This document shows positions 57,004 to 64,000 of a stretch of DNA of 64,000 nucleotides, piece after piece. The DNA is from Methanofollis ethanolicus. Its GTDB lineage: Archaea > Halobacteriota > Methanomicrobia > Methanomicrobiales > Methanofollaceae. The DNA lies in assembly GCF_001571385.1 (NCBI RefSeq), contig NZ_BCNW01000001.1, forward strand, positions 1,240,001-1,304,000, given 5' to 3'. Position numbers and translations under genes: made by a program. Position 1 is the first letter of the stretch. Each line of letters begins with the position of its first letter. The notes beneath the pieces are model-generated. The model searched no databases. It was not told where the DNA came from and worked only from the letters and a program-made list of their open reading frames with translations.

Positions 57004-58857
57004 ATGACAGATACGCACGAAAAGGACAAAGTGGTCTTTGCAGCGACAATGGCCGCGACCTTCGAACCTGACTCGATGACCAACGACAAACTTGAGGCTG
57101 CGACGAAAGGGCATGGCTCTCTTGTCATTCCGGTCTTTGCAGCCGCAAACTCGATTGCCGAGGATCTGTTCTGTTCGGTCGCCGGGCCAGAGATGTCCCT
57201 GATGGGACGCATGACCGTCGTCGACGCCTCGGCCGGGGAACTGCCTCTGGACATGGTCGTCGAAAAAGCGGTCAGGGCGGCGATGAACGCCGGGGCCGAA
57301 CCGGCCAACGCCGCTCTCATCGTGGCATCTCTGGCATACTTCTCGGGTTCCTGCGCCAGGTCGGGTGTGCCGCTCGGCAACAGGAAACTCGGGGCAATCG
57401 CGCGGATCCACGCGGGTGCGGCACGGACAAGCGCGATCGCCCTCGTCACCGGCAAGTCCACCCACAGGATCCAGGCGTTTCCGGCCTATCAGGCGATCTA
57501 TCAGGCATTGATGGACAAAAAACTCACCCGTGTCGACGGCTCCATCCTCCCGCCCTTCATATCGGGAGGGACGATCTACGGCCACTCGGCCCTGGGTGAG
57601 GACTACAACATCCCTGAACTTGCTTACAACGCCGCAAAAGTTGGCACCGAGGCGATGATGAAGAGCATGGCCGGTGCCGGCATCACCCCGCTCGCCCTCT
57701 GGCCGGCCCTCATCGGTGCTGCGGTCACCATGGAGATCGTCCACCCGGACGCCATCCTCGGTGAAGAGTTCGGAAAATTCGGCCGCGTCGACTCGTCCTA
57801 TCTCGCGGGCAAAGGCGCCAGGGACGCGGCGCACCTGCCTGAAAAACTCCATATCAGGGGGACGCACGAGGAGTACGACACCGCCAAGGTGATCGGCGAC
57901 TTCGGGCTGATCCTCAAGGACATCGGCGGCCCCTCGGTCATCGGGTCGATGGCATTATCAGAGATCTTTGCCGCCTTCGAAGAGTCGGCATCGATAGGAG
58001 CCGGATTCTCTGGCGGCCCGGTGAACCCACCCCTCGGTCACCTCGAGGGCGACTGTGTCCCGGCCCTCAGGCTCCTCTTCCAGCACAACGGCGATGTCTT
58101 TGCCGTTGCGGAGGCGATCCGCGACTACAAGATGAATTCCTTCATCGATCCAGAGATGGCCCTCTGCGGCCTCAACACCATTGCCAGGAAGGCCGAACAG
58201 GTGACCCGCGGCAAGGTCACGAAGGCCTGTATCCTCGCCTCCGAGGGAGTGCGGGACAGGGCGATCTATCGTCGGGCCGCCCACACCTACGATATCATAA
58301 CAGGAGGAAAGACCGTCGCCGACGCCACCCGCATCCTCGACGAGGAAAGACAGGCCTATGTCGAAAAGCGGGGTTCTGCGATACTTTCGGCATTCACCGG
58401 CCGAAAGATCGTCTTGAAGTTCACCGAGATCAAGGCTCACGGCCGCCGGACCGACAAGTTCACAGCACGATACTGGGGTTTTGACTCCAATGTCTCGTAC
58501 GACGTTGCCATCGACGGAAAGACGTACCACGTCGAGAACCTCAGCGGAAAAGAGGTGCCCGACTTCGCCCTGAAGGGGAAGAACCGCGACAATCCTGACT
58601 GGCCGATTGCCCTCTTCTGTGGCGCCGTGCTGACGCAGGAACTCCAGTACATCGGGCACACGATCATCAACATCACCGTGCCCGCGGCGGTCGCGAGTCT
58701 CGTCGGGATGGATGCGAAGGACGCCGCCGTCGGCGCTGAAGACGGGGCTTTCCTGACCCGCGCCATCCCGGGCGCCGGCGAGAAGGCTTTCGAGGTGGCA
58801 AAACTCGCACAGCAGGTGTATACAAAGATCAACGAACCGTTCCCGCCCGAAGCATGA
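57004..58857 (+). CDS. Conserved-looking 617-residue protein of unknown function, coupled to larC-like gene
   Basis: 617 residues, no signal peptide or clear membrane segment. The N-terminal half is alanine/glycine-rich (VIPVFAAANSIAED, GAARTSAIALVTGKSTHRIQAFPAYQ). The middle contains FISGGTIYGHSALGEDYNIPEL and GPSVIGSMALSEIFAAFEESASIGAGFSGGPVNPPLG, and the end has GHTIINITVPAAVASLVGMDAKDAA. I do not recognise a family. The start follows GGGAGTG. Its TGA overlaps the ATG of the LarC-like gene, which suggests a shared function, perhaps in nickel-organic cofactor metabolism (inferred only). Base and codon use are like the rest. Confidence 0.75.
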   Translation: MTDTHEKDKVVFAATMAATFEPDSMTNDKLEAATKGHGSLVIPVFAAANSIAEDLFCSVAGPEMSLMGRMTVVDASAGELPLDMVVEKAVRAAMNAGAEPANAALIVASLAYFSGSCARSGVPLGNRKLGAIARIHAGAARTSAIALVTGKSTHRIQAFPAYQAIYQALMDKKLTRVDGSILPPFISGGTIYGHSALGEDYNIPELAYNAAKVGTEAMMKSMAGAGITPLALWPALIGAAVTMEIVHPDAILGEEFGKFGRVDSSYLAGKGARDAAHLPEKLHIRGTHEEYDTAKVIGDFGLILKDIGGPSVIGSMALSEIFAAFEESASIGAGFSGGPVNPPLGHLEGDCVPALRLLFQHNGDVFAVAEAIRDYKMNSFIDPEMALCGLNTIARKAEQVTRGKVTKACILASEGVRDRAIYRRAAHTYDIITGGKTVADATRILDEERQAYVEKRGSAILSAFTGRKIVLKFTEIKAHGRRTDKFTARYWGFDSNVSYDVAIDGKTYHVENLSGKEVPDFALKGKNRDNPDWPIALFCGAVLTQELQYIGHTIINITVPAAVASLVGMDAKDAAVGAEDGAFLTRAIPGAGEKAFEVAKLAQQVYTKINEPFPPEA

Positions 58858-60047
58858 AGGTGCTCTTCATCGATCCCCGTGCCGGGGGGATGTCGGGGGA
58901 CCGGTTTATCGCCGCCCTTGCGGACCTCACCGGTTCGGTCCTCCCCCTTTTTTCCCTTGCCAGGGCGATCGCTGCACTGCCCGGGTGTTCGGGGTTCGAC
59001 GTCGACATCACGGAGACAGAAACCGGCATCAAGGCGAAGAGGATCGCGATCCAGGTTCCGGAAAAGAGAACAATCTTTGATGACGGCCTTGCGGCGGCGA
59101 TGAACGAGGTGATCGCTGTCATCGGTCTCTCCGACGGCGCGGCGACGACGGCAAGGGCCGTCCTGGAGGATCTCATCCTGGCCGAACGGCAGGTCAGGTT
59201 CTCAGGCAGGTCCTCCCCTGCCGACACGATATTCACCATTCTCGGCCCCTTTCTCCTTCTGGAAGACGCCAGCCTCTCAGGTTGTCCGGTGTATGCGACC
59301 CCGCCGGCCCTGGGGAGCCCGGCACCGGCAACCCTCGAAATCTGTGTCAGGCACCGGATCCCGGTCTCTGAAAGTCCTTTCACCGGAGAACTCACCACCC
59401 CAATCGGCGCCGCTCTGCTTGCACATATGACAGACGTCGTGGACCGCTTCCCCGCGATGGTCCCCATCCGCGTCGGATATGGTAGGGGTCTCCCGGAAAA
59501 CAACGGGCAGCCGACTCTCCTGTGGGTTGTCGAGGGAGAGGTCGACGACCTGGTGGAGGAGCGGATCGTCATTCTGGAGACGAACATCGACGACGTCACC
59601 GGGGAGGTGATCGGCTATACGGTCGAACGTCTCTTTGCGGCCGGTGCGGTGGACGTCTTCGTGACATCGGCACTCGGCAAGAAGAACAGGCCTGTACAGG
59701 TGATCTCGGTGATCACCGACTATGCCAGGTATCGAGACCTGACCAGGATACTCATGGAAGAGACCGGCACCCTCGGCGTGAGGATCCGTGAAGAGCCGCG
59801 GCTTGTCGCCGAGCGGTCACGCCGCCCGGTGGACGTCAGGGTGGGGGAGCGGACTTTCGCGGTGCGGGTGAAGACCTCCCGCATCCATGGGCGGGTGGTG
59901 GCGGTCAAACCCGAATATGAGGACATGAAGGAGATCGCTCTCACCCTTGACATACCCCTCCGCCGGGTGGTCAGGGAGGTGCAGCAGCAGATCCCATTCC
60001 CGGACCAGACTCGAAAAGATTCAGGGGAGAGAAAGGTGTCCCTCTGA
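58854..60047 (+). CDS. LarC-like (DUF111) nickel-insertion protein, divergent
   Basis: 397 residues. The C-terminal half has the LarC hallmark ETNIDDVTGEVIGYTVERLFAAGAVDVFVTSALGKKNRP, and the N-terminus DPRAGGMSGDRFIAALADL corresponds to the usual D-FSGISGDM start. The mid-domain YATPPALGSPAPATLEICVRHRIPV and GELTTPIGAALLAH match. The usual HFHEVG segment is replaced by VRFSGRSSPAD, and no histidine-rich stretch is present, so metal handling may differ. LarC inserts nickel into the pincer cofactor of lactate racemase-type enzymes. No larB or larE lies nearby. Confidence 0.82.
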   Translation: MKVLFIDPRAGGMSGDRFIAALADLTGSVLPLFSLARAIAALPGCSGFDVDITETETGIKAKRIAIQVPEKRTIFDDGLAAAMNEVIAVIGLSDGAATTARAVLEDLILAERQVRFSGRSSPADTIFTILGPFLLLEDASLSGCPVYATPPALGSPAPATLEICVRHRIPVSESPFTGELTTPIGAALLAHMTDVVDRFPAMVPIRVGYGRGLPENNGQPTLLWVVEGEVDDLVEERIVILETNIDDVTGEVIGYTVERLFAAGAVDVFVTSALGKKNRPVQVISVITDYARYRDLTRILMEETGTLGVRIREEPRLVAERSRRPVDVRVGERTFAVRVKTSRIHGRVVAVKPEYEDMKEIALTLDIPLRRVVREVQQQIPFPDQTRKDSGERKVSL

Positions 60048-60097
60048 AGGCCGGTATCCGGTGGACGGTTCGACTGGCGTGGAGATCCTTTGCTCCG

Positions 60098-61213
60098 TCA
60101 TTCTCCCTCACCAGAGCAGAGCACCGCCCACCGTGTCGTGAGGTACCCGGCGATGGTAGCGACGGCGACGGCCGGCACGACGGTCCACTGCATGATGACC
60201 ATCACCACGAGGAGGACGACCACCCAGGGGGCCTTCAGCACCGCGACGGTCATGCCGGCCATGGCGGCGGGGACGGTGATGGCGAGGGGGACGGCGGGGA
60301 CGAGGAGGTTTACGGCCATGCCAAGGGTGCCGCCGGCGAAGAAGAGGGGGAAGACAGGGCCGCCCTTGAAGACGGTGGCCATGCACCAGGTGCTGGCGAG
60401 GATCTTGACGCCGACGAGGGCGAGTAGCATGAGGCCGCCCAGCGCCGCACCGCTGGCGAGGACTTCCCTGAACTCGGTCTGGCCGGAGAAGAGGACGACG
60501 GGGGTGATGGTCCCGAGGATGCCGAGGCCGACGCCCCCGATCACGCCCCTGAGGAGGTGGCGGCCGGCGAGGGGGGAGAAAAGACGGTGGAAGACGTGGT
60601 AGGCGGCGATGAAGGCGACGCCGGCGGCGCCGCCGACGATGCCGAGGGCGGCGGCGGCGACGAGGTCGAGGAGGGCGAACGCGTACGGCGGGACGGGGTA
60701 GAGGGCGCCGGCAGGGCCGGTGAGGATGACGTAGACGCCGAACCCCACGAGGCTCCCGAGAATGCCGGCCGTCGAGAGGTCACGCACCCGCGTTGCCATG
60801 CCCCGCATGCGCTCGCCGGCCGCGGTGCCCATGCCGCCGCCGAGGTCGATGGCGGCAACCTCGGGCCCGAGGCTTGCGCCGGCGATGAGGGAGAGGTAGA
60901 CGGCGAGGAGGGCAACGGGAAGGTGGGCGGGCTCGAACCTCCCGGACTTCCGGAACTCCGCGATCGTCTCCTGGAGGAGGCCCACGTGGTCCCCGAAGAG
61001 GTGGAGGCAGAGACCGACAGCCAGCCCTCCGGCGGTGGCGACGATGAGGGTGAAGAAGGGGAGAGGCGGCTGGTCCTGCCAGACCAGTGTCGTTCCCACG
61101 CTCTGCACCGCGAGGAAAATCACCATCGCTCCTCCGGCGGCCACGGCGAGGATGACGGCGACGAGGACGAACCGCAGGGACTCTCTGACGGTGACGGGAT
61201 CGTATGGTGTCAT
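60098..61213 (-). CDS. ClC-type chloride channel/antiporter homolog
   Basis: 371 residues, about 10 membrane segments. GASLGPEVA corresponds to the GxGxxxPE-like first selectivity segment (with GASLGPE), and FKGGPVFPLFFAGGTLGMAVN to the GGxFxPxLxxGAxxG segment. It is shorter than classical ClC proteins (about 420-460 residues) and lacks C-terminal CBS domains. The glutamate of the gate (GPE) is kept, which favours exchange. It stands alone and its ion is not certain. Confidence 0.85.
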   Translation of the reverse strand: MTPYDPVTVRESLRFVLVAVILAVAAGGAMVIFLAVQSVGTTLVWQDQPPLPFFTLIVATAGGLAVGLCLHLFGDHVGLLQETIAEFRKSGRFEPAHLPVALLAVYLSLIAGASLGPEVAAIDLGGGMGTAAGERMRGMATRVRDLSTAGILGSLVGFGVYVILTGPAGALYPVPPYAFALLDLVAAAALGIVGGAAGVAFIAAYHVFHRLFSPLAGRHLLRGVIGGVGLGILGTITPVVLFSGQTEFREVLASGAALGGLMLLALVGVKILASTWCMATVFKGGPVFPLFFAGGTLGMAVNLLVPAVPLAITVPAAMAGMTVAVLKAPWVVVLLVVMVIMQWTVVPAVAVATIAGYLTTRWAVLCSGEGE

Positions 61214-61423
61214 TTATGAGGTCGGATCTTCCCTGTGCGGGGGAGGATATATAAGGATGGGGTGGCGAAAACAGGGACTCTGTTTCTTCAGCACACTCCC
61301 CCCGACCGGGAAAAGAGAGGTACGGGTCAGATCCTGTCCTGACCTGTGAGGAACGCCAGGGAAAAAAATCATCGGCTCTTTCTGTGTGCACTACCTTTTC
61401 TCGTGAAAGTTCTCTGTAACGGC

Positions 61424-63097
61424 CTACTGGGGTTTCGTGAAGTCCAGAACAAGGGTCGGCATCTCCTGAACTGTCCTGAGGTCGCACCGACCGCCACAGC
61501 GGGCAAAACGCCTGCGCCAGACCCTGATGTGCGGCAGATCGGTATGCAGGGCCCCGGACTGAACGGCGAGGGAGACGGTCCCGTCGGTCCTGAAGGCCGA
61601 GATGGTGATCTCGTCCGCTCCCGCGGCAGCAAGGTCCTCGATCACCCCGGTGATTCCGTCACAGAGTCTTTCCGGGCGAGCCAACACCATCAGGGAGTCG
61701 GCGTCACGGACAAAGGTGATGCGAACCCCTTCGAAGAGGGGAAGATGGGCGATTCTCTGTGCAAGAGCGGACCTGAACGCCTTTTCATCCTCGGCCGCGG
61801 CGACGAGTCCCTCCTCAAGATGGGAGGAGTCGGAGAGGCGCCCGACGAACTCGGTCATCAGAGGGACGAGGTCGACCGGCACTGCGGGGTCAGGGGGGTC
61901 GAAGGCGCAGACCGTATGCAGGCAATCGGTGAGCAGGCGACTGGCCCGGCGCACCAGGGACGTGTCCACGGCCGGGTCACTGCACCCCTGACCGAAGGCC
62001 CCTTCGATCTTTGCCGAGACCTGCACCGCTTTGAGGACGAACTGGATGTCGATCTTCCTGCCCTCCCTGAACTCTGTCGAGAAAGCGTCGAAGTCGGTGA
62101 GGAATCTGTCGATCTGGTCGGACTCGATGAGATCCTGATACCTCGCCGCCTCTTCGACCTCGCCGAGGATTTCGAGATAATAGGAGAGATAATAGATCCT
62201 GCCTGCGATGACCGGAAACAACCGGTTTGCCTCGGCGAGCATGTCCTGCGCGTAATCGACCGATTCACGCAGTCGCTCGCTATCGAAGTTCCCGATCGCC
62301 TTCATGCGCCCAAGGTCGTCCTCAAGTTTCCCGAGGGCACGCAAGGCGGCGGGCGCCGCGATCTCCCGCCCATGGCCGTTCCAGCAGAGGGTGATCCCGC
62401 CGTCGGTCAGGACCTGGCGGACCCCCTGGATAGAGGTGAGCAGGGCATCGGGGTTCCAGCGGTGGAGACCTGCGATACCCGGGTTTGCCGAGAAGAGAAG
62501 GTCGCCGATGAAGAGGTGTTCACCGACCTTTATGCAGATGGAGTCAGGGCTGTGCCCGGGGGTGGCGTAGACCGAGATCCGGTTTCCCGACGGAAAGGTG
62601 AGGCGGTCAACCGGAATGGCGGCATGCTCGTCGTGTTCACAGGTGATCGTCTCACTGTTTCCGAGGGCCACCTCGCGTTCGTCCTGTGCATGGAGGTGTC
62701 CATCGACCGGGAGGGGCTCGATCTCCCACCTGAAGATATTGGCGAGTGTCAGCATTTCATCTCCCGATTCGAGTGCTTCCGCCCCCTCGGCATGGGCGAA
62801 GACACGCACGCCCTTTTCCTTGATCCAGGACCGCCGCCTGATCGCCTGGAGACAATGGTCGAGATGGCAGTGGGTGAGGAAGAGGCAGATCGGACGGGGC
62901 CTTTCTGCGGTGAGTGCCTCGACCGTCGAGACGATGGTCTCCATCTGCGCCTCATCGGCCCCGGTGTCGATGATGACGATCTCGTGCTCTGTCGCTATCA
63001 GATAGGCGTTTGAGCAGCAAACGTCCGGTCTCCTCGTCAGGGGAAGGATGTGTGCTCCCTCAGTTCCCGGGATCTCCTGCCAGTCAGTTTCTGCCAT
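61424..63097 (-). CDS. MBL-fold metallohydrolase with degenerate histidine-kinase-like C-terminus
   Basis: 557 residues. The N-terminal metallo-beta-lactamase domain has THCHLDHC (HCHLDH at 76-81), the long SVYATPGHSPDS loop, FIGDLLFSAN and the WNGHG segment. A helical linker follows, then about 180 C-terminal residues ending LCDGITGVIEDLAAAGADEITISAFRTDGTVSLAVQ and HTDLPHIRVWRRRFARCGGRCDL, which resemble a worn-down HATPase fold (N-box-like and strand-G pattern, no intact kinase motifs). It could be a phosphodiesterase or thioesterase with a regulatory tail. The ATG at 63097 is preferred over an upstream open frame to 63370. Confidence 0.78.
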   Translation of the reverse strand: MAETDWQEIPGTEGAHILPLTRRPDVCCSNAYLIATEHEIVIIDTGADEAQMETIVSTVEALTAERPRPICLFLTHCHLDHCLQAIRRRSWIKEKGVRVFAHAEGAEALESGDEMLTLANIFRWEIEPLPVDGHLHAQDEREVALGNSETITCEHDEHAAIPVDRLTFPSGNRISVYATPGHSPDSICIKVGEHLFIGDLLFSANPGIAGLHRWNPDALLTSIQGVRQVLTDGGITLCWNGHGREIAAPAALRALGKLEDDLGRMKAIGNFDSERLRESVDYAQDMLAEANRLFPVIAGRIYYLSYYLEILGEVEEAARYQDLIESDQIDRFLTDFDAFSTEFREGRKIDIQFVLKAVQVSAKIEGAFGQGCSDPAVDTSLVRRASRLLTDCLHTVCAFDPPDPAVPVDLVPLMTEFVGRLSDSSHLEEGLVAAAEDEKAFRSALAQRIAHLPLFEGVRITFVRDADSLMVLARPERLCDGITGVIEDLAAAGADEITISAFRTDGTVSLAVQSGALHTDLPHIRVWRRRFARCGGRCDLRTVQEMPTLVLDFTKPQ

Positions 63098-63672
63098 CCG
63101 CGTCGTCAACTCCTCTGATATTTCGTTGTTCCTGGTAATCTGGGCGTGCAGATGAATATATCTGCCTTTTTTCTCCTGATCACAAAAAGAATTTCCCGGG
63201 GTGAGAAAAGAGGGGGGACAGCGGGTGGTGCAGCAGTAACGGGTCTTCCCGGCCGGTGCGACGGCAGCGAACCCCCGGGCCTCGCCGCCCCGGCGCCGGG
63301 GGCGAACAGGCGATCGGCCGCCTGAAACCCCCACGATTCGCGCCGATTTCCGCCCCCTTTCCCGGGCCATATTTCCTCTCCTCCCGGCACTACCCCCCCT
63401 TACCCCTCATCCTGCCGGAAACGCCCTCCAGGTTCAGATGGAGCGTCACCATTTCTCATTGAATGCACACAATACCCGAGAAATAACAGATTTCAGAATG
63501 AAGCCCACTCCGCCTGGATCGAGGGCGGGGAAACGAAGAATAAAGGCCAGATTGCCCGGATACTGGGGGAGGGGTTCCTCCCCTTTTCTGCAGGTCCGGT
63601 CGGCGTCGCGCAGGGCGGGTGTGCCTCTGGCAAGAGAAAGAAAAATATAGAAAATTCGTACCAAAAATCGGA
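63098..63672. other. Intergenic region with terminator-like hairpin
   Basis: About 575 bases without a recognisable gene. GGGGAGG-GGTT-CCTCCCC near 63569-63587 forms a strong hairpin. Minus frames here are not protein-like. Confidence 0.45.
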
Positions 63673-63745
63673 TGCTGCCATGGGGATTCGAACCCCAGTC
63701 GTCGGCGTGAAAGGCCGACATGATTGGCCACTACACTATGGCAGC
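63673..63745 (-). tRNA. tRNA-Glu (TTC)
   Basis: 73 nt. GCUGCCA/UGGCAGC acceptor with A73, anticodon loop CU-UUC-AC, T-arm GGGGUUCGAAUCCCC. CCA is not encoded. Confidence 0.96.
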
Positions 63746-63808
63746 AGAAGTGCCATACTCTATATCCAGATAATGGTACTTAAACCTTCGGCAGGGCCCG
63801 GCCTCTCC

Positions 63809-63819
63809 ATATTTATATC
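63809..63819 (+). promoter_or_regulatory. TATA box for the EamA-like gene
   Basis: TATTTATATCG in the tRNA-Glu/transporter gap; a start site near 63840 would give an almost leaderless mRNA for the ATG at 63845. Confidence 0.5.
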
Positions 63820-63844
63820 GCGGCCGGCCCACCGGGCACTGCCG

Positions 63845-64000
63845 ATGATCTGGATCGCTCTCGCTCTCCTCAGGGCCCTCGCGCATGCGCTCTACTCCAT
63901 CGCCGTCAAGCGCTACCTCCAGGACTACCGGCCCGTCCATCTCGCCGGTCGGGCCTTCCTTGCAGGGGGACTGATCCTCCTCGCTCTCGCCTGCGTTCGG
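63845..64000 (+). CDS. DMT/EamA-type membrane transporter, N-terminal part (runs off window)
   Basis: 52 N-terminal residues: MIWIALALLRALAHALYSIAVKRYLQ, then a second hydrophobic helix FLAGGLILLALACV. The helix-loop-helix spacing and the small-residue pattern fit the EamA/DMT drug-metabolite family, but the identity is weak over so short a stretch. Confidence 0.55.
   Translation, partial: MIWIALALLRALAHALYSIAVKRYLQDYRPVHLAGRAFLAGGLILLALACVR

Noticed and set aside
63446-63731. 91-codon minus frames upstream of tRNA-Glu
   Set aside because: They start inside the tRNA and their sequence is not protein-like.

Overview
The window is from a methanogenic archaeon of high G+C content, most likely a hydrogenotrophic member of the Methanomicrobiales (Methanofollis/Methanoculleus-like). 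This rests on a complete methyl-coenzyme M reductase operon without mcrC (mcrBDGA, 42542-46873), a fused Fae-Hps gene, Hef helicase-nuclease, archaeal Pth2/TruD, archaeal-type tRNAs without encoded CCA, a tRNA-Trp intron carrying a C/D guide RNA, TATA-box promoters and oligo-T terminators. A bacterial-type gyrase (gyrBA) is also present.

Layout. 1-9830: truD (partial) and pth2, a lipid geranylgeranyl reductase, an ECF cobalt/nickel importer (cbiMNOQ) and gyrBA. 9889-13638: a type I-E-like CRISPR array of 62 repeats and 61 spacers, read from the minus strand, with no cas genes in the window. 13805-25869: housekeeping genes (YjbQ family, UPF0147, UPF0148, Hef, GlyRS, Fae-Hps, tRNA-Trp, acyl-CoA synthetase, MoaE). 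26910-28132: a nest of small repeats. 28133-41898: nucleoside salvage (DadD with a methylthioinosine phosphorylase), nicotinate salvage, two identical tRNA-Ala genes around a PH-domain membrane protein pair, phosphate transport, Nth, UMP kinase, a radical SAM enzyme and redox proteins. 42430-46873: the mcr operon with a 36-codon leader ORF. 47071-64000: an accessory-like stretch with a ferredoxin protein, a PAS/GAF one-component regulator, a broken GNAT gene, a truncated UspA gene, an MFS exporter, a predicted pentameric ligand-gated ion channel, a 617-residue protein of unknown function coupled to a divergent LarC, a ClC-type channel and an MBL-fold protein.

How parts fit together. Nickel and cobalt import feeds coenzyme F430 (MCR) and corrinoids, and the LarC-like gene hints at a further nickel function. 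DadD plus the phosphorylase recycle the 5'-deoxyadenosine and methylthioadenosine made by radical SAM and SAM-dependent enzymes. DUF47/Pit handle phosphate. The intergenic regions hold at least two families of non-autonomous, MITE-like elements. One has perfect 8-bp target duplications; the other has truncated a stress-protein gene. The most interesting items are the CRISPR array with its PAM-like repeat-end base, the archaeal ion channel with two N-terminal pre-peptidase-like domains, the unknown-LarC gene pair, the leader ORF before mcrB, and the MITEs.
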